Positions 1-8,793 of a stretch of DNA of 64,000 nt are shown here, piece by piece. This DNA comes from Anaerococcus senegalensis JC48. GTDB taxonomy: Bacteria; Bacillota; Clostridia; Tissierellales; Peptoniphilaceae. Under the pieces are notes generated by a model. That model saw only the letters and a program-made list of their open reading frames with translations, had not been told where the DNA came from and made no database searches. Both the position numbers and the translations under genes were made by a program. How positions within the stretch are numbered: the first letter of the stretch is position 1; every line of letters begins with the position of its first letter. The DNA is taken from positions 1 through 64,000 of the forward strand of contig NZ_HE578909.1 in the NCBI RefSeq assembly GCF_000321005.1, in the 5' to 3' direction.

Positions 1-36
1 ATTAAAGGTTCATGTGTCATTTGTAATGACTATTTA

Positions 37-65
37 AGTCTACCACCTTTTTGAAAGCTTGTCAA
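37..65 (-). promoter_or_regulatory. Downstream promoter of the tandem pair
   Basis: The minus strand has TTGACA (plus 60-65), a 17-base spacer and TAGACT (37-42). The -35 boxes of this and the upstream promoter are 94 bases apart. The leader ACACATGAACCTTTAAT then runs off the window edge with no ribosome binding site or start codon, which fits a stable-RNA transcript. Confidence 0.55.
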
Positions 66-131
66 GTTTTTTTTAAGATTTTTTTCAAATTCTTTATTTA
101 ACTTATCGCTTTTCTTGGTGCCGACTATTAT

Positions 132-159
132 ATTATATCTCGTATTTTTTTATTGTCAA
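132..159 (-). promoter_or_regulatory. Upstream promoter of a tandem pair (stable-RNA type)
   Basis: On the minus strand a perfect -35 TTGACA (plus 154-159) is followed after 16 bases by a perfect -10 TATAAT (132-137). It reads off the left edge of the window. Together with the second promoter 94 bases downstream this is the arrangement usual for rRNA operons in Firmicutes. No coding sequence follows inside the window, so the target is inferred. Confidence 0.6.
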
Positions 160-205
160 GTTTTTTTTGAAGTTTTTTTAAAACTTTTTTCTTGACTATT
201 TTTGA

Positions 206-240
206 GATAAAAAATATAGCTGTTAATCAAACAGCTATAT
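206..240 (-). terminator. Terminator of the EF-G-like/glgB/ATP-grasp operon
   Basis: An 11-bp stem (ATATAGCTGTT / AACAGCTATAT, loop of five) at 214-240 is followed on the minus strand by TTTTTTATC. It lies about 45 bases after the stop codon of the ATP-grasp gene and separates that operon from the tandem promoters. Confidence 0.8.
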
Positions 241-286
241 TAGTATATTATCTTTTTTGACTTTTGTCAAATGTTTTTTTAGATTT

Positions 287-1606
287 TTATTTTTCTTTAA
301 TTTTCAAGGAACTTACAACATAGTATTCTCTAGCAGAACTTATTAAGGCTGCATTTCCTATTCTCATATATGGGGCTAAAAACTTTTCATTATAAGCAAA
401 TAAGCCTGTTACATAGGAGAAGTCTTCTAGTTTTGCTTTTTCATCTTCCATTTTCACAAATTTTAATGGTTTTACCATGTAATATTCTTGATATATATAA
501 TTTTTATCTTTTATTTCTTCTAAGATTTTTTCAAATTCTTTTTTATCATGCTCTTTTCCTACATATATACCATGAGACGCATAGCCTTGGATTGGTTTTA
601 GTATATATTTATCCTTGTTTTCTAATATTTTTTCTTTATCTTTTTGATAAGAAAATTTTTCAGTGTAAGGTATGTGTTTTTTTATAAATTCATTTTCTTT
701 TTCTGATAGTATTTTTTGACTTTCTTTTAGTCTTAGTATTCTGAAAATATCTTTTGTGTAGAACAAGGTTGACCTAAATGACCCTATAGTCATTATTTCA
801 TCATTTAAATATGATTCTATCAAATCTTTACCTATCTCTTTATTTTCTATTAGATCACTTGTTACAAGTCTTCTATATACTAAGTCAATTTTCATATCTT
901 CTATATATAGCCCATCTTCTTTTCTTTTTAGATCTTTTAAATCTGCAATTTTACAATTGTGTCCCTTTTTTTCAAAAAGTTTTTGTATTGTTTTAAATTC
1001 TATATTGTCAAATTCTATTATATCTACTATGGCTATATTTATTTTTTTTCTTGTATTTTTTGCCTTGTAATATAAATCTTCTATTGAATCTACTAGAGTT
1101 TGTAAAAGATCTATATGTTCTATTTCATATTTTTCTTTTAATTTTTCAATAGCTTTGGTTTCTTTCATTAAATCTGCTAAGGACTTATCTTCTAGCATTG
1201 CAGATGAGCCGTCTGTGTTTAATTCGCAAAATTTATAATCTTCTCTACCATCATACATTACATCAAATCTTGCTATTGGTGTTGATATATTATAGCCTGG
1301 ATCTTTTAATATTAATTTTTCTGTTAAAGGATCTAGGTCAAATATTTTTCTGTATGATTTATTTTCTACATATTCTTTTGTCACTTTTTCTACTATGGAC
1401 ATAAATATATCTATCATGTCTTCGTAAATCTTATAGTCTTCTTGGTTATAAAAATATGCATCATATAAGGTAGGTATTTCTTCTTCTTTATATGTTGCTC
1501 CATATGCTTTTCTATTTTTTAGTAATTTTTTGTAGTCGTTTTTGTATTCACTATAATTTTCATTTATTATTTTTATATAATTGTTTTTTATTTGGTCATT
1601 TATCAT
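287..1606 (-). CDS. Circularly permuted ATP-grasp ligase, glutathionylspermidine-synthase-like
   Basis: This 439-residue cytoplasmic protein resembles the C-terminal synthetase part of glutathionylspermidine synthase, a circularly permuted ATP-grasp fold that forms amide bonds with ATP. The diagnostic CELNTDGSSAM sits at residues 127-137. Near the C-terminus a KYILKPIQGYASHGIYVG segment matches the ATP-grasp lysine and glycine-rich loop, followed by IYQEYY. There is no amidase domain and no neighbour for spermidine or glutathione metabolism, so the substrate is unknown. It is the last gene of its operon, 19 bases after the DUF951 gene, and is followed by a terminator. Related single-domain proteins often serve peptide or cell-wall conjugation, but that role is not visible here. 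Confidence 0.75.
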   Translation of the reverse strand: MINDQIKNNYIKIINENYSEYKNDYKKLLKNRKAYGATYKEEEIPTLYDAYFYNQEDYKIYEDMIDIFMSIVEKVTKEYVENKSYRKIFDLDPLTEKLILKDPGYNISTPIARFDVMYDGREDYKFCELNTDGSSAMLEDKSLADLMKETKAIEKLKEKYEIEHIDLLQTLVDSIEDLYYKAKNTRKKINIAIVDIIEFDNIEFKTIQKLFEKKGHNCKIADLKDLKRKEDGLYIEDMKIDLVYRRLVTSDLIENKEIGKDLIESYLNDEIMTIGSFRSTLFYTKDIFRILRLKESQKILSEKENEFIKKHIPYTEKFSYQKDKEKILENKDKYILKPIQGYASHGIYVGKEHDKKEFEKILEEIKDKNYIYQEYYMVKPLKFVKMEDEKAKLEDFSYVTGLFAYNEKFLAPYMRIGNAALISSAREYYVVSSLKIKEK

Positions 1607-1625
1607 TAATTCCTGTTTTTCTCCT

Positions 1626-1850
1626 CTAATCTTCTGGATTGTAATTTACTATGGAAACAAATTTCCCATCTTTGTTTTGTATTTTTCTAATTCTTTTATC
1701 AAATTCTATTCTTTTTAGCCAAACTAATTTGTCACAACCTAGACATCTTAGTTTCATATCCGCTCCCATTCTTTCTATTTTCCATTTATTTTCTCCACAT
1801 GGGTGGGGCTTTTTCAGGCTTACTATGTCATTTAATTTATATTTTTTCAT
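1626..1850 (-). CDS. DUF951 family protein
   Basis: A 74-residue basic protein matching the DUF951 family of Firmicutes. It starts KKYKLNDIVSLKKPHPCGEN, then has a WKIERMGADMKLRCLGCDK segment whose Cys residues (HPCG and CLGC) could form a small metal-binding site. Function is unknown. In Firmicutes it is commonly found beside mscS-type channel genes or ychF, and here it overlaps the mscS gene by 14 bases, so translation is probably coupled. The length is normal for the family. Confidence 0.85.
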   Translation of the reverse strand: MKKYKLNDIVSLKKPHPCGENKWKIERMGADMKLRCLGCDKLVWLKRIEFDKRIRKIQNKDGKFVSIVNYNPED

Positions 1851-2703
1851 ATATTTCTTCTTCCAATAAACTGCTTTTTATTTTTCTTTCTTCCATTTCT
1901 ATTTTTATTAGCTCTCTTATTTTTCTTGAAATCTCCCACTGAGTTCCGATTTTTACAAGTGATGTTACTCTTACTGTATAGGAGAAATCTTTAAACTCTG
2001 TAATTTCAAAAAAACTAAGGTCTTCTATAAAGACATTTTTGTATTCAGGTATATTTTTTATTTTTTGTGATACTGATTCAATCATAGCTTTCACTTGCTC
2101 AAGTTTTGTATCATTGGATACGCAAAAATATGCCTCACTTCTTTGAGCTCCCCTGTTGTAGTTTTGAACATTTGTTATATTTGAATTTGGAATTATATGA
2201 AGAGAGCCATTGTAATCTCTTATTTTTGTAATTCTAAGGTTTACTTCTTCAACTGTTCCTTCTACCCCTGAACATGCAACCCATTCTCCAACTCTTAGTT
2301 TATCATCAAATATTATAAAGATTCCTTTTACAAAATCCGCTATTAAAGTTTGAGCTCCAAGAGCTATTGCTATACCTCCGATTCCTGCAGTCGCTATTAA
2401 ACTTGAGGTATTTATACCAAATATGTCCAAAATAATTGTTATTGCTATAAAAATTATTATTACCCTAACTGTTGAATAAAATACCTTTATTAAGGTTTCA
2501 AGTTTTGCTGAATTTCTATTTATTATCTTTTTATTCCTATTAAAAAATCTTATTATGATTTTATGAACAAGTTTTAAGGTTAGAAAACAAATTAGAGCTA
2601 CAATAAAAACCGAAATCAAATTTATCACTAATTTATTTCTCATAAATTCAGGCAATAAAGAGCTTTTGGCTACCATTTTGTCTATATCATTTATTTCATC
2701 CAT
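1837..2703 (-). CDS. mscS: Small-conductance mechanosensitive channel, MscS family
   Basis: A 288-residue membrane protein with three predicted transmembrane segments in the first 130 residues. The third is the Gly/Ala-rich pore helix (LIATAGIGGIAIALGAQTL), followed by the beta domain with DDKLRVGEWV and the family motif HIIPNSNITNVQNYNR. Such channels open under membrane tension and release solutes on osmotic downshock. The length matches short MscS/YkuT proteins. It overlaps the SGNH hydrolase gene by eight bases upstream and the DUF951 gene by 14 downstream, so it is in the middle of a coupled operon. Confidence 0.93.
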   Translation of the reverse strand: MDEINDIDKMVAKSSLLPEFMRNKLVINLISVFIVALICFLTLKLVHKIIIRFFNRNKKIINRNSAKLETLIKVFYSTVRVIIIFIAITIILDIFGINTSSLIATAGIGGIAIALGAQTLIADFVKGIFIIFDDKLRVGEWVACSGVEGTVEEVNLRITKIRDYNGSLHIIPNSNITNVQNYNRGAQRSEAYFCVSNDTKLEQVKAMIESVSQKIKNIPEYKNVFIEDLSFFEITEFKDFSYTVRVTSLVKIGTQWEISRKIRELIKIEMEERKIKSSLLEEEIYEKI

Positions 2704-3214
2704 CTATATCATCCTTTATTATTTTTTCAATTTTCTCTGCCAATTTTTGATGAAAAATCTTTCCCATATGAAGCCCATCTAGGTAGTAGGGGTCGATTTG
2801 CCTTGAATCTAAAATAAGGGCATTCAAAACATGCAATTTCTCTGCAAAATCATTTATTTTTTCATTTACATAAGCATATATTGGATAGGCATCTTCCTCT
2901 TCTAGAAGGGGTGGAATAATTATTAGATTTTTTTTGGCACTTGATAAGTCTAATATACTTTTGACATTAGAATATGCAAGATTTACACTTTCTCCATTCA
3001 AAAAATCATTTGAACCACCAAATATTATTAGATAATCTATATCTTTGTATTTATTTTTTATATTTTTATACCTTTTAACCATATCAGAACTTGTAGAACC
3101 ATTTAAACCAAGATTTATAATTTCAAAACCCGCCTTAGTTAAAAAGCGGGTGTAATCATTGCATTCTACAAGATATCCTTGGGTAAAGGAGTCTCCTAAG
3201 CAAATTATTTTCAT
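2696..3214 (-). CDS. SGNH/GDSL hydrolase
   Basis: A 172-residue esterase-like protein. Block I is LGDSFTQG (nucleophile Ser of GDS, residue 8), block III is GGSNDF, and the C-terminal catalytic pair is D-G-L-H at about residues 146-149. No signal peptide is visible, so it is probably cytoplasmic. The substrate cannot be told; relatives are lipases, acyl-thioesterases or carbohydrate esterases. It starts on the last base of the branching-enzyme gene stop (TAATG-type junction) and overlaps mscS. Confidence 0.88.
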   Translation of the reverse strand: MKIICLGDSFTQGYLVECNDYTRFLTKAGFEIINLGLNGSTSSDMVKRYKNIKNKYKDIDYLIIFGGSNDFLNGESVNLAYSNVKSILDLSSAKKNLIIIPPLLEEEDAYPIYAYVNEKINDFAEKLHVLNALILDSRQIDPYYLDGLHMGKIFHQKLAEKIEKIIKDDIDG

Positions 3215-5205
3215 TATTCTACCTTCTTTAAAGCGAGGGCTGTTCTTGATGGGATATAAATTTCAATTCCATCATAATCAGTATTTTTCAGATTTTTAGA
3301 TTCATAAATAACATCTTTTGAAATTCTACCAAGTCCACCAAATTCTTCATCATCAGTATCTAATATTACTTTAAATTTTCCCTTATCGTGAATTGGCACT
3401 TGGAAAGAATCATAGGAATTTTGTGGGTGGAAATTGAAAATATAAACTATATCTTTATTTCTGTAAGCTATAACTTTTCTATCATTATCTAGCCAAAGCC
3501 TAAAAATATCATTTCCTAATTGATTATCTTCTTTTATTTGATCAAGCATTTTTTCATCCCATTTTAATAGCCAATCATATTTTAATAAATCATTATCTGC
3601 CAATGACCAAAGACGTCTTGCATAATGGAAGGAATAATTATTTCCTTCTCTTGGAAAATCTATCCATTCAGGATGGCCAAATTCATTTCCCATAAAGTTT
3701 AAATATCCTTCAGCTCCCATAGAAATTGTAATCCATCTGATCATTTTATGAAGAGCAATGGCCCTATCTATAACAATATTGTGAGTTTTCTTTTCCATAT
3801 CCCAATACATAGAAGAATCTGCAAGTCTAAAAATTGTAGTTTTTGATCCTACAAGAGCTTGGTCGTGACTTTCTACATAAGAAATTCTTTTTTCTTCTGG
3901 TCTATAGGTTGAAAGTTCATACCACATTCTTCCCATATCCCAATCTTCATCACGCTTTTCTAGGGCCTTTTCCCAAAAATCTGGCATACCCATAGAAAGT
4001 CTATAGTCAAAACCAATTCCACCATCTTTTATAGGAAGGCACATTCCTGGCATAGCAGACATATCTTCAGCAATTGTAATAGCATTTTTCTTAACTTCTC
4101 TTATAAGTTCATTGGCAAGTTGTAGATAATTTATAGCTTCAATATCAGTATTCATAGAAAAATATTTTGAATAATTGTCAAAACTTTCTCCTCTTCCATG
4201 ATTTTTATAAATCATAGAAGTTACTCCATCAAACCTAAATCCATCAAAATGAAATTCTTCTAGCCAATATTTTATATTTGAAAGAAGAAAATGACATACT
4301 CCAGGTTTATTATAATCAAATAATTTAGAATCCCAATCAGGATGGTTACCCTCATCTCCTTCATGGAAAAATTGAAAATCTGTTCCATCAAATCTATTGA
4401 TTCCCTCAAGGGTATTTTTTACAGAATGAGAATGAACTAAATCCATTATCACATTTAGGCCCATTTGGTGAGCTGTATTTATTAATGATTTTAAATCATA
4501 ATTTTCTCCATACCATGAAGATGGGGCAAAGTAATTGGAAACTTGGTAACCAAAAGATCCATAGTAAGGATGTTCTGCTATAGCCATAAGTTGGATTGTA
4601 TTATAGCCTTCTTTTTTAATTCTTGGAAGAATATTTTTCTCGAATTCTTTATAAGTTCCAACTCCTTCTCTTTCACAAGCCATTCCAATATGGGCTTCAT
4701 AAATTAAAAGATTATCTTTTTTAATCTTAAACTTATCGTCAGTCCATTTGAATTTTTTTCTAGGATTTTCAATTATAGCTGAAAAATCTTGGTTTTCATC
4801 TCTTTCAACTCTTCTTGCAAAAAGAGGAATTCTATCTTGAAGTTTTTCACCATAATCAACCATAACCTTAACTCTAGATTTATGAGGGATAGTTCTTATA
4901 CCTTTAATAAAAATTTCCCAATCTCCATCATTTATTTTTTTTAGAGGATGAGAATGTCTATCCCAATTATTAAAGTCCCCAATTAGATAAAGACCTTTGG
5001 CATTTGGTGCCCATTCCCTATAAATCCAGCCTGTTTTTGTTTTATGAAAACCGTAATAATTGTGGGCATTGGCAAAATCTTTTAATTTTTCGCCTTTTTT
5101 TAAAAGCCTATTTTTTTGTTTTTTATATTCTTCCATCCTAAGGTCTATATCATTTTTGTAGTCCTTTATCCAAGGATCAATCTCAAAAATTTTCCAGTCT
5201 TTCAT
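3214..5205 (-). CDS. glgB: 1,4-alpha-glucan branching enzyme (GH13)
   Basis: A 663-residue glycogen branching enzyme, which cuts an alpha-1,4 chain and re-attaches it by an alpha-1,6 bond. The N-terminal CBM48 is seen in YREWAPNAKGLYLIGDFNNW. GH13 regions follow: DLVHSH, GFRFDGVTSM with the nucleophile Asp, TIAEDMS with the acid Glu, and YVESHDQ. The C-terminal beta domain ends in ALALKKVE. The YYGFH/REWAP/IGDFNNW wording and length look closer to the eukaryotic-type GBE than to the E. coli type, which is judged from memory. No glgA, glgC or glgP gene is nearby, so glycogen synthesis must be encoded elsewhere. It lies 24 bases after the EF-G-like gene. Confidence 0.93.
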   Translation of the reverse strand: MKDWKIFEIDPWIKDYKNDIDLRMEEYKKQKNRLLKKGEKLKDFANAHNYYGFHKTKTGWIYREWAPNAKGLYLIGDFNNWDRHSHPLKKINDGDWEIFIKGIRTIPHKSRVKVMVDYGEKLQDRIPLFARRVERDENQDFSAIIENPRKKFKWTDDKFKIKKDNLLIYEAHIGMACEREGVGTYKEFEKNILPRIKKEGYNTIQLMAIAEHPYYGSFGYQVSNYFAPSSWYGENYDLKSLINTAHQMGLNVIMDLVHSHSVKNTLEGINRFDGTDFQFFHEGDEGNHPDWDSKLFDYNKPGVCHFLLSNIKYWLEEFHFDGFRFDGVTSMIYKNHGRGESFDNYSKYFSMNTDIEAINYLQLANELIREVKKNAITIAEDMSAMPGMCLPIKDGGIGFDYRLSMGMPDFWEKALEKRDEDWDMGRMWYELSTYRPEEKRISYVESHDQALVGSKTTIFRLADSSMYWDMEKKTHNIVIDRAIALHKMIRWITISMGAEGYLNFMGNEFGHPEWIDFPREGNNYSFHYARRLWSLADNDLLKYDWLLKWDEKMLDQIKEDNQLGNDIFRLWLDNDRKVIAYRNKDIVYIFNFHPQNSYDSFQVPIHDKGKFKVILDTDDEEFGGLGRISKDVIYESKNLKNTDYDGIEIYIPSRTALALKKVE

Positions 5206-5229
5206 TATTTTGCCCCTTATTTTATAAAA

Positions 5230-7290
5230 TTATTCTTTTTTATTTGCCTCAACAATTTTTTCAGTTAAATCTTTTGGAACTTCTTCGTATTTTTCAAATT
5301 CCATTGAGAAAGATCCACGAGCCCCTGTCATTGACCTTAAATCTATAGAATAAGTTAATACTTCACTTTCTGGTGCTAGAGCTGATATTATTTGTGATCC
5401 ATCTTCTTGTGGATCCATTCCTAAAATTTTTCCACGTCTTTTGTTCATATCTCCCATAACATCGCCCATGTATTTTTCGTCAACTTTTATTTCAAGTTTC
5501 ATGATAGGCTCAAGTAATATTGGTTTTGCCTCTTCAATTCCTTTTTTAAAGGCAATTCTTGCAGCTGATTTGAAAGCTTGCTCGTTTGAATCTACTGGAT
5601 GGTAAGATCCATCGTATAATGTAGCCTTAATTCCAACAACCTTGTAACCTGCAAGAGGACCTTCGTCCATAGAATCTTTTAAACCTTTTTCCACTGCTGG
5701 GAAATAATTTTTTGGAACAGCCCCACCAAAAACTTCTTCTTCAAAAATAAATTCTTCATCACAAGGTTCAAATCTTACAAAAACATCACCATATTGGCCT
5801 GCACCACCGGATTGTTTTTTGTGTTTACCTTGAACATCTGATTTGCCCTTAATAGTTTCCCTATATGGAATTTTTAAATCAACAATTTTAGTATTAACAG
5901 AATAATTATCTTTTAACTTATCCATCAAAACTTCAAGTTGAACATTACCAAGTCCTGCCAAAACTTCTTGATGAGTTTCAACATCTCTTCTATCTTCAAA
6001 AGTTGGATCTTCTTCAGATAATTTTTTCAAAGCAGATGAAATTTTATCCTCATCATTTTTACTTTCAGCCTCTATTGCATAAAATAAAACTGGTTTTGGA
6101 TATTTAATTCTCTTATATTCGATAGGCTTGTCCTTTGTACATAAAGTATCTCCAGTTTGAAGACTTTCTTGTTTAGAAAATGCTCCAATATCTCCAGCGA
6201 CAATTCTTTCAGTTTTAAATTGTTCTTTTCCTCTTAAATAGAAAATATTAGAAGCCTTTAATTCCTTGTCCTTAGAAATATCATAGAAGGTTTGATCTTT
6301 TTTAATAGCTCCAGATAAAACCTTAAATAAAGATATTTTTCCCAAAAATGGATCGGCAATTGTTTTAAAAACAACTGCAGAAAAAGGGCTATCTTCACTA
6401 ACTGCAAATTCTTCATAATCATCTGTTACTCTAAAACCAATATTTGCAGCCTTGTGGTCTGGAGATGGCATAAATCTAGTAATAATATCTAATAATAAAT
6501 CAAGACCAATTTCCTTTTCTAAACTTCCAGCCAAAAGTGGAACAGCGCTACCATTTATAATAGCCTTTCTAAAACCTTCCTTGAATTCTTCTTCTGTAAA
6601 GCTTTCGCCGGAAAAATATTTATCCATTAACTCGTCATCACTTTCAGCAACAACCTCTAAAATTTCCTCATAAACAGCATCAACTTCTTCAACTCTAATT
6701 TCTGGTATTTCTATTTCTTCTCTTACGCCTTTATTATACTTATAAGCTTTTTTATCTATAACATCGATCAAACCTTCAAAGTTTTCACCTTCGCCAAGGG
6801 TCAAGGTTAGTGGGATTATTTTTTTAGAGAATTCAATGTGTAAGTCACTAACTGCTTGGTTAAAATTAGCATTTTCTTTATCTAATTTATTAACAAAAAT
6901 TATTCTTGGCAAAGAAATATTTTCTGTATATTTCCAATATTTTTCAGTTCCAACTTCAATTGGATTTTCTCCATCAATTACAAACAAAGCTGATTCACTT
7001 GCTCTAAGTGCATTTAAAACTTCACCTTCAAAGTCAAAAAATCCAGGAGCATCGATAAAGTTTACCTTATAATCTTTATATTCAACAGGAATTATTGAAG
7101 TTTGGATAGAAATTTTTCTTTTGATTTCTTGCTTTTCATAATCAGAAACTGTATTTCCGTCAGAAACTTTTCCTACCCTATCAATCGCCTTTGTATGGTA
7201 TAGTAAAGATTCAGTTAGGCTAGTTTTACCTGCTCCTGAATGCCCTACTAAAGCTAAATTCCTTAATTTGTTTGTTTTATAATCTTTCAT
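5230..7290 (-). CDS. Elongation factor G-like GTPase
   Basis: A 686-residue translational GTPase of the EF-G-like group, distinct from the housekeeping FusA. G1 is GHSGAGKT, G3 is DAPGFFDF, G4 is NKLDKE. EF-G domains II to V follow, including SGGAGQYGDVFVRFEP (domain IV) and GSFSMEFEKYEEVP (domain V). The start at 7290 is chosen because GGAGG lies nine bases before that ATG; the longer frame to 7332 has no such site. The G3 box has Phe where EF-G has the catalytic His (DTPGH), a feature of the EF-G-like family, so GTP hydrolysis may be slow or regulated. It is the first gene of the operon running to the ATP-grasp ligase. Confidence 0.9.
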   Translation of the reverse strand: MKDYKTNKLRNLALVGHSGAGKTSLTESLLYHTKAIDRVGKVSDGNTVSDYEKQEIKRKISIQTSIIPVEYKDYKVNFIDAPGFFDFEGEVLNALRASESALFVIDGENPIEVGTEKYWKYTENISLPRIIFVNKLDKENANFNQAVSDLHIEFSKKIIPLTLTLGEGENFEGLIDVIDKKAYKYNKGVREEIEIPEIRVEEVDAVYEEILEVVAESDDELMDKYFSGESFTEEEFKEGFRKAIINGSAVPLLAGSLEKEIGLDLLLDIITRFMPSPDHKAANIGFRVTDDYEEFAVSEDSPFSAVVFKTIADPFLGKISLFKVLSGAIKKDQTFYDISKDKELKASNIFYLRGKEQFKTERIVAGDIGAFSKQESLQTGDTLCTKDKPIEYKRIKYPKPVLFYAIEAESKNDEDKISSALKKLSEEDPTFEDRRDVETHQEVLAGLGNVQLEVLMDKLKDNYSVNTKIVDLKIPYRETIKGKSDVQGKHKKQSGGAGQYGDVFVRFEPCDEEFIFEEEVFGGAVPKNYFPAVEKGLKDSMDEGPLAGYKVVGIKATLYDGSYHPVDSNEQAFKSAARIAFKKGIEEAKPILLEPIMKLEIKVDEKYMGDVMGDMNKRRGKILGMDPQEDGSQIISALAPESEVLTYSIDLRSMTGARGSFSMEFEKYEEVPKDLTEKIVEANKKE

Positions 7291-7464
7291 AATAAAATAA
7301 CCTCCATTTAGTCGATGAAAACATTTTTTCATTCTATGTACTTTATATACCCAATTTATTAAATTTAACTAAAATATCTTTATAAAAAAAGCAGATTTTT
7401 TTGGTGTAAAAGTTTTTATTGTTAAAATTTCTTCTAAAAAAACTTATCAACTTAAAATTGCCCA

Positions 7465-7491
7465 CAAAAAAAGACTCAAACATGAGTCTAT
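7465..7491 (-). terminator. Terminator of the mannose PTS operon
   Basis: AGACTC / GAGTCT stem at 7472-7489 followed on the minus strand by TTTTTTTG. It overlaps the last codons of the DUF956 gene. Confidence 0.8.
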
Positions 7492-7856
7492 TTTTTTATT
7501 AAATTTTTAATCCCTCTTTTAATTACTTCAAAAAACGATAGGGACCTTCTTAATTTATTTGAATCTATATAATTATTTAAAGCTCTTAAAACTTTTTTAT
7601 TATCCTTACTTGTAAAAATAAAATTTCCACTTTCTTTTGTATGAATTGCAAATCTATTTATTTTTTTACCAAACAAAACAGATGCACTTACGAAAGAAAT
7701 TTCTGTATAAGGAATTTGTATATAATCTTCTAGATTTTTTTCATTATAATATTCAAAAGCCTTATCCCCTATCATTATATCTCCATCAGAAGTAAATCCA
7801 TTAAGGCATCTAGCCTTAATGGATAAATCTACTTTTTTATTTTGACTTTGAACCAT
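7488..7856 (-). CDS. DUF956 protein, mannose PTS accessory (ManO-like)
   Basis: A 122-residue protein of the DUF956 family, which in Firmicutes is almost always the last gene of a mannose-type PTS operon. A PH-like fold is expected; conserved segments here are GDIMIGDKAFEYYNEKN and IPYTEISFVSASV. The role is thought to be regulatory or in complex assembly, with no proven reaction. Its ATG overlaps the IID stop codon (TAATG), so it is translationally coupled. Confidence 0.88.
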   Translation of the reverse strand: MVQSQNKKVDLSIKARCLNGFTSDGDIMIGDKAFEYYNEKNLEDYIQIPYTEISFVSASVLFGKKINRFAIHTKESGNFIFTSKDNKKVLRALNNYIDSNKLRRSLSFFEVIKRGIKNLIKK

Positions 7857-8785
7857 TACATGATTCCAAGTACAGATGCAATAATTCCTATAATAAATAG
7901 GGCAACAATTATAACAATTGGAGATACATTTTTCTTTAATAATTTACAAATTCCAAGAGTAAGAAGTACTGGAACAAGTCCTGGTATTAATTGATTTAAG
8001 TTATCTTGTAAAGTTGTAACTTTTACTTGATCAAGTCCTGCTGATCCTAATTGATCATAAAGTTTAAAGGCTTCTTGAAGTCCTTTACTTCCACTTGATA
8101 GAGAATTCCAATCAATATATGAACCTGCTTGTTGAGTTACTTCGGAAACATTTACTGTAAATGTAACATTTACCCATCTTTGAACTAAAGCACCTACTAT
8201 AAACATACCTACAATTGATGCAACTAAGTTTACTTTTCCTAAAAGTCCACCAGATAAATCTTTAGTTATTTCATTTCCTACTTTATAACCAAACTCTTGA
8301 CTCTTCCATTCAAATAACATTCTTATAATATTCCATAATACAAAGAATAATATTGGTCCAATAGGATTTCCTGTAAGTGCCATTGATGCACCGAGAGCAC
8401 CTATTATTGGTCTTGCTGTAAACCAGAAAACTGGATCACCAACACCTGCTAAAGGTCCCATCATTCCGACTTTTACAGAGTTTATTGTTTTATCTTCTAT
8501 AGGAGCACCATTTGCTCTTTCTTCTTCCATAGCAAGAGTAACTCCCATTACAGGGCTTGATAGATATGGGTGAGTATTATAAAACTCTAGGTGTCTTTTT
8601 AGTGCAGATTTTCTGTCTTCATCTGATTTGTATAATTTTTTGATAGCAGGAATTATTGAATAACACCAACCACCATTTTGCATACGTTCATAATTCCAAG
8701 AACCTTGTAGGAGTTGATGACGATTAAATACTTTTATCCTATCAGATCTTGATAATTCTATTCTTTTTTCATTTACTTCAGTCAT
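7856..8785 (-). CDS. manZ: PTS mannose-family transporter subunit IID
   Basis: A 309-residue IID membrane subunit. It carries the family features HQLLQGSWNYERMQNGGWCY near the N-terminus, a cytoplasmic region with FYNTHPYLSSPVMG, then the MMGPLAGVGDPVFW signature. Hydrophobic segments are concentrated near residues 120-210 and 260-309. With IIC it forms the sugar channel for mannose, glucose, fructose or amino sugars; exact specificity cannot be read. The gene sits eight bases after IIC with its own AGGAGG site. Confidence 0.95.
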   Translation of the reverse strand: MTEVNEKRIELSRSDRIKVFNRHQLLQGSWNYERMQNGGWCYSIIPAIKKLYKSDEDRKSALKRHLEFYNTHPYLSSPVMGVTLAMEEERANGAPIEDKTINSVKVGMMGPLAGVGDPVFWFTARPIIGALGASMALTGNPIGPILFFVLWNIIRMLFEWKSQEFGYKVGNEITKDLSGGLLGKVNLVASIVGMFIVGALVQRWVNVTFTVNVSEVTQQAGSYIDWNSLSSGSKGLQEAFKLYDQLGSAGLDQVKVTTLQDNLNQLIPGLVPVLLTLGICKLLKKNVSPIVIIVALFIIGIIASVLGIM

Positions 8786-8793
8786 ATTTCCTC

